Of a stretch of 64,000 bases of DNA, positions 8,913 through 16,971 are shown piece by piece. The DNA comes from Faecalimonas sp. Lineage in GTDB: Bacteria; Bacillota; Clostridia; Lachnospirales; Lachnospiraceae. Both the position numbers and the translations under genes were made by a program. The stretch spans positions 62,001-126,000 of the forward strand of contig JARICA010000018.1 of the NCBI GenBank assembly GCA_029264305.1, written 5' to 3'. Every line of letters begins with the position of its first letter. Position 1 is the stretch's first letter. The notes below the pieces were generated by a model that had not been told where the DNA came from, ran no database searches, and worked only from the letters and a program-made list of their open reading frames with translations.

Positions 8913-9326
8913 CTATTTTTCGGTTTTTGCAATTTTATTGTAACAATATCCAATAATATCTTTTCGAGTAATAATTCCAATAAAATTACCTTGGTCATCT
9001 ACCACTGGAACAAAGTTCTGATCCATAGCTTTCTCGACTAAATCTTCTATTGCAGCATTTATATTTACCGCTTGATAATCGATTCTTCTATCTATTTCTG
9101 TTATTGGAATTAATTCAGCCTCTTTCAAATTTAGATTGTACTTATTTTTTATTCCCCAAAGTAAATCTCCCTCAGTAATACTTCCAACGTATTTTCCATC
9201 TTTATCTATCATAGGGATAGAAGAATATTTATGATATTCCATTTTTTCAATAGCTTGACGCAATGTATCTTCTTTATGTATGAATGCAATTTCACTTTTT
9301 GGTTTTAAAAAAAATAATATATTCAT
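8913..9326 (-). CDS. CBS-domain pair protein
   Basis: This 137-residue protein consists of two CBS domains (about 10-60 and 75-132) and nothing else. Each shows the usual pattern: SSIPMIDKDGKYVGSITEGDL in the first and FVPVVDDQGNFIGIITRKDII in the second. Such pairs bind adenosyl ligands (AMP, ATP, SAM or c-di-AMP) and sense energy state, but no partner enzyme is evident. It lies 11 bp after the HAD gene and just before the rplU promoter. Function unknown. Confidence 0.85.
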   Translation of the reverse strand: MNILFFLKPKSEIAFIHKEDTLRQAIEKMEYHKYSSIPMIDKDGKYVGSITEGDLLWGIKNKYNLNLKEAELIPITEIDRRIDYQAVNINAAIEDLVEKAMDQNFVPVVDDQGNFIGIITRKDIIGYCYNKIAKTEK

Positions 9327-9337
9327 GTTATATCCTC

Positions 9338-9943
9338 TTATTTTACTTCAGCTAGTTCCCCTTTTAAAATTTTATCAACAGTTTCTTGTGTAAATATGAT
9401 TCCATGTATACCTACTTCTTCTGCAGCTCTAATATTTTCTTCGCGATCATCAAAAAATATTGCTTCTTCAGGGCAAATATTGTAGCGTTCTAACAAACGC
9501 ATATAAATAGTTTTATCTGGTTTAATACATTTTTCACGAAAAGAGAACACACCACCATCAAATGCATCTAAAAAACATAATTTTTCTTTCGTTTTTTCAT
9601 ATAAATACTCTGAGTAATTGGAAAGAAAGAAAATTTGATAACCTTTTTCTTCAAAATATTCCACTAACTCTAGCGTATATGAGAAAATATATGCGCATTC
9701 ACCAAGATTACTATATACTTTTCGAATCTCAGTTTCATATGACGGGGCATTTTCAATAAAAAGTGACAACCATTCTTCCGGAGTTGCCCCCTCATCACCT
9801 GTTTCCCAATCTTTATTTAAAAACATAGCATTTGCAATTATATGGTATACTTTTTCATCAAAAGAAAATGACTTCAAATAAGATTGCCAATCATATTCAA
9901 CAAGAACTTTACCTAAATCAAAAATCACAGTTGTTTTTTCCAT
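9338..9943 (-). CDS. HAD-superfamily hydrolase (YihX-like)
   Basis: This 201-residue subfamily IA HAD protein has motif I as FDLGKVLVEYD (nucleophile Asp9), where Gly11 replaces the usual second Asp. The same FDLG variant occurs in the YihX-type sugar-phosphatase group, which this resembles. Motif II is FFLSNYS, and the C-terminal motif IV is FFDDREENI. It probably dephosphorylates a small metabolite, but the substrate cannot be read from sequence. It is spaced two bases from ybaK and 11 bp from the CBS gene, so it is co-transcribed with them. Confidence 0.82.
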   Translation of the reverse strand: MEKTTVIFDLGKVLVEYDWQSYLKSFSFDEKVYHIIANAMFLNKDWETGDEGATPEEWLSLFIENAPSYETEIRKVYSNLGECAYIFSYTLELVEYFEEKGYQIFFLSNYSEYLYEKTKEKLCFLDAFDGGVFSFREKCIKPDKTIYMRLLERYNICPEEAIFFDDREENIRAAEEVGIHGIIFTQETVDKILKGELAEVK

Positions 9944-9945
9944 CT

Positions 9946-10437
9946 TTAAACCTCCGCATGAAAGATTATATCAAAAAATTCTGCATGAACAATTTTAGAT
10001 AAATCAATAGGAGAAAGTTTTAGTTGCAAGCCTAGTTTTCCTCCACTCACAATTATTTGCGAAAAATTAAGAGCTGTTTGATCTATGATTGTAGGGAATT
10101 GTTTTTTCATTCCAATGGAGGTGCATCCTCCACGTACATAACCTGTCAGTTGAGTTAAATCTTTCAAGGGAAGCATTTCCAATGATTTTTCTCCCACAGA
10201 TTTCGCAGCCTTTTTAAAATCAATTTCTTTTTCAATTGGAAGAACAAATACATAATGCATTTTACTTTTTCCAGTTGTAACAATTGTTTTATAAACGAGT
10301 TCATGCGGAAGATTAAGTTTATCAGCAATATGACTTCCGTCCACAAATTCATCACATTCATAGGTCATTGTTTCAAATGAAATTTTATGTCGTTCTAATA
10401 TACGAACTGCATTTGTTTTAACCTCTTTTTTCGCCAT
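9946..10437 (-). CDS. ybaK: YbaK-family Cys-tRNA(Pro)/aminoacyl-tRNA deacylase
   Basis: This 163-residue INS-family trans-editing deacylase is related to YbaK, which hydrolyses Cys mischarged on tRNA-Pro. Typical segments are YKTIVTTGKSKMHYVFVLPIEKEID with the catalytic Lys nearby, and GYVRGGCTSIGMKKQFPTII. Its first 20 bases overlap the end of the RNase G gene, and its Shine-Dalgarno (GGGGGATT) lies inside that gene, so the two are coupled. Like dtd, it is a tRNA proofreading enzyme. Confidence 0.9.
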   Translation of the reverse strand: MAKKEVKTNAVRILERHKISFETMTYECDEFVDGSHIADKLNLPHELVYKTIVTTGKSKMHYVFVLPIEKEIDFKKAAKSVGEKSLEMLPLKDLTQLTGYVRGGCTSIGMKKQFPTIIDQTALNFSQIIVSGGKLGLQLKLSPIDLSKIVHAEFFDIIFHAEV

Positions 10438-11596
10438 AAGAATCCCCCTTTATGCTTTCGGACAATGGTTTTCGGACTTTTTTTCTAGTAATTTCAACTA
10501 ATTGTAATTTTGTAACATCTACAAGAACGGTTTGGATTGGATCTTTTCTTAAATACCCATTAAAGTAATTTAATAATTCCTCCCATTTTTCTTTATTATC
10601 CAAATTGATAAAATCAATTAATATAATTCCGGATAAATTTCGCAACCGAATTTGTTTTGCCACTTCTTTTGCAGCTTCCATATTAATTTTCATATAAGCA
10701 ATATCATCTTTTTTCTTGCCAATATGTTTTCCGGTATTTACGTCAATAACCGTTAACGCTTCTGTAGGTTGTATAACAAGGTATGCACCTGATTTCATCC
10801 AAACTCGTTCTTTCAATCCGTTTTGTATAACAGTTTCAATACTATATAACTTTGAAAGCGAAAGTTGTTTATCTTGGTAGAATTGTAATTTTTTCAAATC
10901 TTCAGGCTGTTTTTCTTGCAAAAAAGAATAAACATGATGATAAATTTCCCTATCTTCAATTAATATATCAGATAGTCCTTCCTGATATATATTTTTTAAA
11001 TCTGAAATATATGGTTTCTCACTTTCTTTTAAACACGAGAAACAAACACGTGTAGGTGAAATTTGAATAAGATGTTCATATTCTTTAATTAATTTCTGTA
11101 TTTCTTCTCTAATGTCATTTTCCGTCGCCTCTTTTGCGTTAGTTCGCAAAATAAAACCATATTCTTTAGAACGATACTCTTCCATAAACATTTTTAATTC
11201 GTCTCGTTTTTCTTTATCAATTTTTGAAGAAAAACTAATACGGTTATCCCCTACTGTTAACACACTATATTTTCCAGTAAAACTAATTCTTCTGGTAACA
11301 GCTGGTTGTTTTGTTTTTATGGCTTCCCTGCTGATTTGCACAACAAATTCTTCACCGACATAAATAGGTTTATTACCACGTTCAGTCATATCATAATAAC
11401 ATTCAATTCCTTTATCTATTTCAATAAAAGCGGCTTGAATATTAGAAACAATTTTTTTCACTTTTCCAATATAAATATTTCCGAGTCGATATTTTTCATT
11501 CGTATCACTTATATGTAATTCGACTATCTCATCATTTTCTATAACCGAAGTAATTATATTTCCTTCTTGCTTTGTTATTATTAATTTACGCTTCAA
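10418..11596 (-). CDS. rng: ribonuclease E/G family protein, short form
   Basis: This 392-residue RNase G-type endonuclease has an S1-like RNA-binding domain (about 35-120, RLGNIYIGKV), a 5'-sensor region, and the DNase I-like catalytic motif TVIDVNTGK with a second acidic strand LIDFINLDN. RNase G matures rRNA and turns over mRNA. At 392 residues it is nearly 100 shorter than E. coli RNase G, and the CPxCxG zinc-link segment that organises the dimer is not visible. It overlaps its neighbours on both sides (11 and 20 bases). Adjacency to rplU is common in Clostridia. Confidence 0.9.
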   Translation of the reverse strand: MKRKLIITKQEGNIITSVIENDEIVELHISDTNEKYRLGNIYIGKVKKIVSNIQAAFIEIDKGIECYYDMTERGNKPIYVGEEFVVQISREAIKTKQPAVTRRISFTGKYSVLTVGDNRISFSSKIDKEKRDELKMFMEEYRSKEYGFILRTNAKEATENDIREEIQKLIKEYEHLIQISPTRVCFSCLKESEKPYISDLKNIYQEGLSDILIEDREIYHHVYSFLQEKQPEDLKKLQFYQDKQLSLSKLYSIETVIQNGLKERVWMKSGAYLVIQPTEALTVIDVNTGKHIGKKKDDIAYMKINMEAAKEVAKQIRLRNLSGIILIDFINLDNKEKWEELLNYFNGYLRKDPIQTVLVDVTKLQLVEITRKKVRKPLSESIKGDSYGEKRG

Positions 11597-12293
11597 TTTT
11601 CGTTCCCAAACTTTCTAGAGAAACGAATTCTCTATTTTCTTCAAAACCAACATCAGCATATACTTCTAAGCGATGGTGCGAAAATGTAAGCGAAGAAAAA
11701 TCTTCTCCTAAATATCGTGTAAATGCTTCCATGACAAGTCCTGGTTTTAAATTTTCCACGCTTCCTGTTGCTAAAAGCGTATAAATAGAGTTGTCTCTCA
11801 CTTCAAATTTATAAATCATCGGTTTGATATTGACTTCTTTTTCACTTTTTTTTGTCTTTTTGGTAATTAGAATTTCATCTTGCATAATGAAATCCTTTGC
11901 TTTGTTTTTCCAATCAATCGGAAATTCTCCTTTTTTTACAGAAGAAATATAATCAGCTGCTGCAACAATTGCCATTCCTGTCTTTTTCTTATCTTCAGAA
12001 ATTTCCACAAAACTTATAACTTCCATACCTTCAACCATAACATCATTTAAACGTTTCACTGCTAAATCAGAATCAATCATTTCTGTTAGTTCAATATCAA
12101 AATATTCACCATCACTTGTTAGCCCAACCCCGAGAGGATTGGCAAAAGACATAATCATATGAGGACTATATCCTCCTGAAAAAGCAATTGGAATGTCCGC
12201 TCTTCGCATTGCTTTCTGAAAATATCTCATAATATCTAGATGTCCAATAAATTTCATTACTCCATATTTTTTAAATTTAATTCTTACCTTCAA
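11586..12293 (-). CDS. TIGR03936-type radical-SAM-associated protein
   Basis: This 235-residue protein of an uncharacterised clostridial family (DUF2344/TIGR03936) is nearly always found beside a TIGR03960 radical SAM protein. The typical opening is VRIKFKKYGVMKFIGHLDIMRYFQKAMRRA, followed by FSGGYSPHMIMSFANPL. The start is set at TTG 12293 because GGAGGAGGTG lies six bases before it; the earlier in-frame ATG precedes that RBS. It overlaps the upstream radical SAM gene by 17 bp. The function is unknown; a role in RNA or ribosome modification is suggested only by its neighbours. Confidence 0.87.
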   Translation of the reverse strand: MKVRIKFKKYGVMKFIGHLDIMRYFQKAMRRADIPIAFSGGYSPHMIMSFANPLGVGLTSDGEYFDIELTEMIDSDLAVKRLNDVMVEGMEVISFVEISEDKKKTGMAIVAAADYISSVKKGEFPIDWKNKAKDFIMQDEILITKKTKKSEKEVNIKPMIYKFEVRDNSIYTLLATGSVENLKPGLVMEAFTRYLGEDFSSLTFSHHRLEVYADVGFEENREFVSLESLGTKIEA

Positions 12294-14142
12294 TACAGAC
12301 ACCTCCTCCATAAATTGCAGCACCACAACCAGAACAACCCATACGACAATTTGGTGTTACTTTTTCTTCGATTGAACGGGTCCATTCGCGCATTAAGAAT
12401 TTCTTTGTCACACCGATATCAATGAAATCCCATGGGAAGATTTCATCTAATTCACGTTTTCGCAAATTATAAAATCCAATATCAACACCTGTATGTTCAA
12501 AAGCTTGCATCCACAAATCATTTTGAAAATATTCAGACCAAGAATCATATAGACATCCAAGATTATACGCTTCTAGAAGGACTTTCCCAACTTTTCTATC
12601 ACCACGTGCAAACACACCTTCCAATACAGTGACATCAGCCTCATGCCAATTGTATTTTAAACTTTTTTTGTTTAATTGAGCTTTCATTTCATTATTAACG
12701 ACATGTGCTTTTTCAATATATTCTTCGCTTGTACACATGGTTGCCCATTGAAATGGAGTGAAAGGTTTCGGTACAAAGAAAGATGTACTTGCAACAATTT
12801 GACATTTTCCATTTCGGTTTTCTTTTGGCACCTCATAGTAACGTTTAGCAACTTTTTCTGCTAAATGAGCAATCTCTTTCATATCTTCTTCTGTTTCGGT
12901 AGGAAGACCAAGCATAAAATATAATTTCACTCTAGACCAGCCACCTTCAAATGCCTGTCCAGCTCCTTCTAGAATAATTTCTTCTGTAAGTCCTTTATTG
13001 ATAACATCACGCAATCTTTGTGACCCTGCTTCAGGTGCAAAAGTAAGGCTACTTTTTCTAATATCCTGTACTTTTCCCATAACGTCTAAAGAAAATGCAT
13101 CTATGCGTAATGAAGGAAGAGAAATATTGATTCCTTTCCCTTTAAATTCTTCAATTAAAAAAGTTACAAGTCCTTCTAACTCTGTGTAATCACTTGAACT
13201 TAAAGAACTCAAAGAAATTTCTTCATGCCCTGTATTTTTAAGCATTTTATAAGCATAATCTTTTAACTTTTCTAAATTTTTTTCTCTTGTCGGTCGATAA
13301 ATCATTCCCGCTTGACAAAATCTACAACCACGAATACAACCACGCATAATTTCTAAAACGACTCTATCTTGTGTTACTTTAATAAAAGGAACAACTGGTT
13401 TCTCTGGGTAAGAACTTTCACTTATGTTTAAAACCATCTGTTTATGAATTTTTTCTTTCGCATGTATATTATTTGGCGTAAAGGATAATATAGTACCATC
13501 TTCTTTGTATTCTACATCATAAAAAGCTGGAACATACAATCCATCAATCTCTGCTGCCATTTCTAAAAATGTTTGTCTTGAACCTCCATTTTTCTTATTT
13601 TCTTTATATGCATTAAATAATTCATTATAAACCGTTTCACCTTCTCCAATATAGAAAATATCAAAGAAATCAGCCAATGGTTCCGGATTATATGTACAAG
13701 GGCCACCACCAATTACAATTGGATCCTCTTCCTCTCTCTCTTTTGCAAAAAGAGGAATTTGACTTAAATCTAATACTTGTAAAATGTTCGTATAACACAT
13801 TTCGTATTGAATTGTAATTCCTAAAAAATCAAAATCTTTGATAGCATCTTGAGATTCTAATGCAAAAAGAGGAAGATGTTCCTCTCTCATAATTTTATCC
13901 AAATCCACCCAAGGTGAATATACACGTTCACACCAAACATCTTCACGGCGATTGAACATATCATAAAGGATTTGAATTCCTAAATGTGACATACCAATTT
14001 CATATACATCCGGAAAGCACATAGCGAAACGGATATCCACCTCATTCTTGTCTTTCATTACTGAGTTGACCTCATTGCCGATATAGCGAGCCGGCTTATC
14101 AATTTTTAGTAATATTTCATCATTTAAAGCTAGTTTTCTCAT
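12277..14142 (-). CDS. TIGR03960-type B12-binding-fold radical SAM protein
   Basis: This 621-residue protein has an N-terminal cobalamin-binding-like region (about 30-180, with GIQILYDMFN and GGGPCTYNPEP) and a radical SAM core whose cluster ligands are Cys269, Cys273 and Cys276 (GCIRGCRFCQAG). It has a C-terminal Cys-rich tail (NCRMGCSGCGA and a last Cys in GGGVC) that could hold another metal centre. ATG 14142 is preceded by AGGAGG; the ATG at 14202 lacks an RBS. It is the first gene of the unit leading to RNase G. Substrate unknown. Confidence 0.9.
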   Translation of the reverse strand: MRKLALNDEILLKIDKPARYIGNEVNSVMKDKNEVDIRFAMCFPDVYEIGMSHLGIQILYDMFNRREDVWCERVYSPWVDLDKIMREEHLPLFALESQDAIKDFDFLGITIQYEMCYTNILQVLDLSQIPLFAKEREEEDPIVIGGGPCTYNPEPLADFFDIFYIGEGETVYNELFNAYKENKKNGGSRQTFLEMAAEIDGLYVPAFYDVEYKEDGTILSFTPNNIHAKEKIHKQMVLNISESSYPEKPVVPFIKVTQDRVVLEIMRGCIRGCRFCQAGMIYRPTREKNLEKLKDYAYKMLKNTGHEEISLSSLSSSDYTELEGLVTFLIEEFKGKGINISLPSLRIDAFSLDVMGKVQDIRKSSLTFAPEAGSQRLRDVINKGLTEEIILEGAGQAFEGGWSRVKLYFMLGLPTETEEDMKEIAHLAEKVAKRYYEVPKENRNGKCQIVASTSFFVPKPFTPFQWATMCTSEEYIEKAHVVNNEMKAQLNKKSLKYNWHEADVTVLEGVFARGDRKVGKVLLEAYNLGCLYDSWSEYFQNDLWMQAFEHTGVDIGFYNLRKRELDEIFPWDFIDIGVTKKFLMREWTRSIEEKVTPNCRMGCSGCGAAIYGGGVCIEGKN

Positions 14143-14176
14143 GAAAACCTCCTGTTTATCTTTATAATTTGTAAAA

Positions 14177-14206
14177 AGCGTTCTATTTTTAGAATAATAC
14201 AACGCT
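14177..14206 (-). terminator. probable terminator upstream of the radical SAM operon
   Basis: AGCGTT (14177-14182) pairs with AACGCT (14201-14206), with an inner TTCTA/TAGAA pairing. On the minus strand it is followed by T5. It likely ends transcription coming from the LysR side. Confidence 0.6.
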
Positions 14207-14246
14207 CATTATTATTTTCAAATATCTTATACTACAAAATATCATT

Positions 14247-14438
14247 TTAGATGATATTACAATTTATCAAAATAGTCAAATCATAGTACAAGCCAATACA
14301 GAAAATAATAGTTATTTCAATCATGATTACTGCTGCCCTATTAGAAATATTTATCTGCATAATTGAGAATAAAATCACATACACACTCCCTGTACATAAT
14401 CCAATTATATTCTCCCTTTTCTTTGTATATTTTAACAT
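14247..14438 (-). CDS. possible small membrane protein, doubtful
   Basis: This 63-codon frame contains two hydrophobic stretches (about residues 12-30 and 35-57) and would give a tiny two-helix membrane protein. There is no good Shine-Dalgarno before its ATG (AAGAAAAAAACT only), and AT-rich spacer DNA readily produces hydrophobic frames, so it may be spurious. It lies 40 bp after the LysR gene and before a terminator, so it could be transcribed with it. No family recognised. Confidence 0.22.
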   Translation of the reverse strand: MLKYTKKRENIIGLCTGSVYVILFSIMQINISNRAAVIMIEITIIFCIGLYYDLTILINCNII

Positions 14439-14478
14439 AGTTTTTTTCTTATATCATATAAACATTTCAGAGAAAACT

Positions 14479-15363
14479 TTATGCATGGAAATTTTCTACT
14501 AATTCAATAAATTTTCGCATTTGCTTCGTAATCCATTTGTTTTTGTGATAAAATAATTGACTATACATTTTTACACTAGGCAAATTTGTCTTTATTTCTG
14601 AAAGTACACGTTTCTCGAGTTCCTTCTGTACGGTGAATTTTGGCAAAAAAGAAACTCCCATTCCTCTTTTTACTAAATTAATAATTGTTTCTGTATTCCC
14701 TATTTCCAAAATGGGATTAATTTCTAAATCTTTCTCTGAAAGAAGTCTTTCTAATTCGTACTGATATGCAGCACCGCGTTCTGTTAAAATAAAAGGTTTT
14801 TGCATTAGCTGTTGGATAGGAATTCCGGCATAATAACCGTTTGCTTTATCTTCTAAGGTAACAAATACAATTTCTTCTTCTGTGATAACCGCTCGATTCC
14901 ACTCCTTTCCTATTATTTTTTTATCCAAAGTATAAATAAAATCTATCTCATTGCTTTTAGCCATTTCCATTAATTCGTCTGTAGCACCAGATTTAATTGT
15001 TACTTGTACATTTGGGCAAATTTGGTAAAATTTTAAAAGCAAATCTGGAAGAAGTGCAGTACAAATAGATTCTACGCCACCGATGCGAAGTGTTCCTTCT
15101 AAAACATTATTTTGACGAGCAAAATATTTTGCATTATCTGTTACACGCATAATGTCATTAGCATAAGATACAAATTCTTGCCCTTTTTCAGTTAAATGCA
15201 CTCTTTTTCCAATGCGTTCAAAGAGTTGAATCTGTAATTCTTTTTCTAGTTGTTGGATCTGAACAGTTACAGCAGATTGAGAGTAGCCCAATTGCTCTGC
15301 TGCTTTAGAAAAATTTTGTGTTCCGGCCACTTTTAAAAAGGTATTGATATTTCGTAATTCCAT
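14479..15363 (-). CDS. LysR-family transcriptional regulator
   Basis: This 294-residue LysR-type regulator has a winged HTH at 1-60 (NFSKAAEQLGYSQSAVTVQIQQLEKEL) and a periplasmic-binding-like effector domain (about 88-290, opening TLRIGGVESICTALLP). The start is ATG 15363, preceded by TAGGAG; the longer frame to 15390 has no RBS. It is divergent from the decarboxylase gene with 115 bp between the two starts, the standard layout for a LysR regulator controlling its neighbour. The effector may therefore be an aromatic amino acid or amine (inference). Confidence 0.9.
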   Translation of the reverse strand: MELRNINTFLKVAGTQNFSKAAEQLGYSQSAVTVQIQQLEKELQIQLFERIGKRVHLTEKGQEFVSYANDIMRVTDNAKYFARQNNVLEGTLRIGGVESICTALLPDLLLKFYQICPNVQVTIKSGATDELMEMAKSNEIDFIYTLDKKIIGKEWNRAVITEEEIVFVTLEDKANGYYAGIPIQQLMQKPFILTERGAAYQYELERLLSEKDLEINPILEIGNTETIINLVKRGMGVSFLPKFTVQKELEKRVLSEIKTNLPSVKMYSQLFYHKNKWITKQMRKFIELVENFHA

Positions 15364-15412
15364 ATATACTCCTATATTAAAAAAAATCATATATATTATA
15401 AAATATATAAAT

Positions 15413-15441
15413 TTTACATATATGTAGATTTAGTGTACACT
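15413..15441 (+). promoter_or_regulatory. promoter of the decarboxylase gene
   Basis: TTTACA (15413-15418) and TACACT (15436-15441) are spaced by 17 bp. Upstream lie AT-rich dyads such as ATATAT-N9-ATATAT, where the divergent LysR protein could bind. Assignment is tentative because the region is low-complexity. Confidence 0.45.
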
Positions 15442-15478
15442 ATTGTATAGAAATAGTAAAGAGAGGAGTTTTATCAAA

Positions 15479-16912
15479 ATGATTAATAGTGAAAATATTT
15501 TAAATAGCATACAATTAGAAGAAGCAATTGAAAAATTTGTACATCAATTTTGCGTAGAGAAACATGACATCCATTCTCAGAAAGTAACATGGTATACATC
15601 CGAAGGACAAATTGAAAAAATCAAGCAAATTGGTATTTCTAAAGATGGACGTCCTGTTGATGAAGTGATTTCAGAAATGTCAAAAGAAGTTTATCAATAT
15701 CGTGGAGATGCAAATCATCCTAGATTTTTTGGGTTTGTTCCAGGACCAGCTTCTTCCGTATCATGGCTCGGAGATATCATGACCTCTGCTTATAATATTC
15801 ATGCAGGGGGAAGTAAACTTGCACCAATGGTAAATTGTATTGAACAAGAAGTTCTTCATTGGCTTTGTGAACAGGTTGGGTTTACAGAGAATCCAGGTGG
15901 TGTATTTGTAAGTGGTGGCTCCATGGCAAATATTACTGCTCTTACCGCAGCACGCGATTGCAAATTGAATGATGAAAACTTACATCTCGGTGTTGCTTAT
16001 GTGTCCGAGCAAACACATAGTTCAGTAGCAAAAGGACTTCGTATTATTGGTATTCCAAATAGTCGCATTCGAAAAGTTGCAACAAACTCTTCTTTTCAAA
16101 TGGATATGAAAATGTTAAAAGAGATGATTGCAAAGGATAAAGAAAATGGATTAATTCCGTTTGTTGTAATCGGAACAGCAGGAACGACAAATACAGGAAG
16201 CATTGATCCTCTTGAAGAGATTGCAAAAATTTGTTCAGATAATGATATGTGGTTTCATATTGACGGAGCATATGGTGCCTCTGTTTTACTTAGTCCAAAA
16301 TATAAACACTTATTAAAAGGTACAGAATTGGCTGATAGCATAAGTTGGGATGCTCATAAATGGCTTTTCCAAACATATGGCTGTGCTATGGTTTTGGTAA
16401 AAGATATCAAACATTTATTTAATAGTTTTCATGTGAATCCAGAATATTTGAAAGATGTAGAGGGAGATATGGACCATATCAATACATGGGATATCGGAAT
16501 GGAATTAACAAGACCAGCACGAGGGTTAAAATTGTGGTTAACTTTACAGGTACTTGGAACGCGTTTAATAGGAAGTGCTATCGAACATGGTTTCCAACTT
16601 GCCGAGTGGGCTCAAGAAGCATTAGAAGAATTAGATCATTGGGAAATCATTTCAAAAGCACAATTGGCTATGATTAACTTCCGTTATACTACGGATGATT
16701 TAACAGACGAACAAATCGATTTATTAAATGAAAAGATTTCTGAAAAAATTGTAGAAAGTGGTTATGCTGCAGTATTTACAACCGTTTTAAACGGAAAAAA
16801 AGTTTTACGTATCTGTGCATTACACCCTGAAACTACTCGAGATGATATGAGAACAACTATTCATCTTCTTGATACATATGCTAGAGAATTGCATGAAGAA
16901 ATAAAACATTAA
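15479..16912 (+). CDS. PLP-dependent aromatic-L-amino-acid decarboxylase (tryptophan/phenylalanine decarboxylase-like)
   Basis: This 477-residue group II decarboxylase has PLP-binding Lys294 (DAHKWLF), the aspartate that pairs with the pyridine ring at 262 (HIDGAYG), and a His at 180 (TH-SS) that stacks on the cofactor. The substrate-side segments [19 protein letters not shown] and the [10 protein letters not shown] stretch strongly recall, from memory, the tryptophan decarboxylase of Ruminococcus gnavus, which makes tryptamine and phenethylamine. Exact specificity cannot be fixed by eye. ATG 15479 follows GAGGAG; the 15443 ATG is rejected. It is divergent from a LysR regulator, stands alone, and ends at a terminator. 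Confidence 0.85.
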   Translation: MINSENILNSIQLEEAIEKFVHQFCVEKHDIHSQKVTWYTSEGQIEKIKQIGISKDGRPVDEVISEMSKEVYQYRGDANHPRFFGFVPGPASSVSWLGDIMTSAYNIHAGGSKLAPMVNCIEQEVLHWLCEQVGFTENPGGVFVSGGSMANITALTAARDCKLNDENLHLGVAYVSEQTHSSVAKGLRIIGIPNSRIRKVATNSSFQMDMKMLKEMIAKDKENGLIPFVVIGTAGTTNTGSIDPLEEIAKICSDNDMWFHIDGAYGASVLLSPKYKHLLKGTELADSISWDAHKWLFQTYGCAMVLVKDIKHLFNSFHVNPEYLKDVEGDMDHINTWDIGMELTRPARGLKLWLTLQVLGTRLIGSAIEHGFQLAEWAQEALEELDHWEIISKAQLAMINFRYTTDDLTDEQIDLLNEKISEKIVESGYAAVFTTVLNGKKVLRICALHPETTRDDMRTTIHLLDTYARELHEEIKH

Positions 16913-16917
16913 GAAAT

Positions 16918-16955
16918 ACCTGTCGATATTCTTTTGGTTTAGAGTATCGACAGGT
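16918..16955. terminator. terminator between the decarboxylase and GTPase-nuclease genes
   Basis: A perfect 11-bp inverted repeat pairs 16918-16928 with 16945-16955 (ACCTGTCGATA against TATCGACAGGT). A T-rich run follows on the plus strand, between convergent genes. Confidence 0.8.
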
Positions 16956-16971
16956 TATTTTTATTTTATTC

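Larger units (their letters stand above)
14143..14478. other. 336-bp region between the LysR and radical SAM genes
   Basis: This AT-rich stretch holds a terminator hairpin (14177-14206) and, on the minus strand, one doubtful 63-codon frame (14247-14438). No repeat, RNA gene or clear promoter other than low-complexity AT was recognised. The promoter for the radical SAM/RNase G unit must lie here, but no single -35/-10 pair stands out. Confidence 0.5.
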
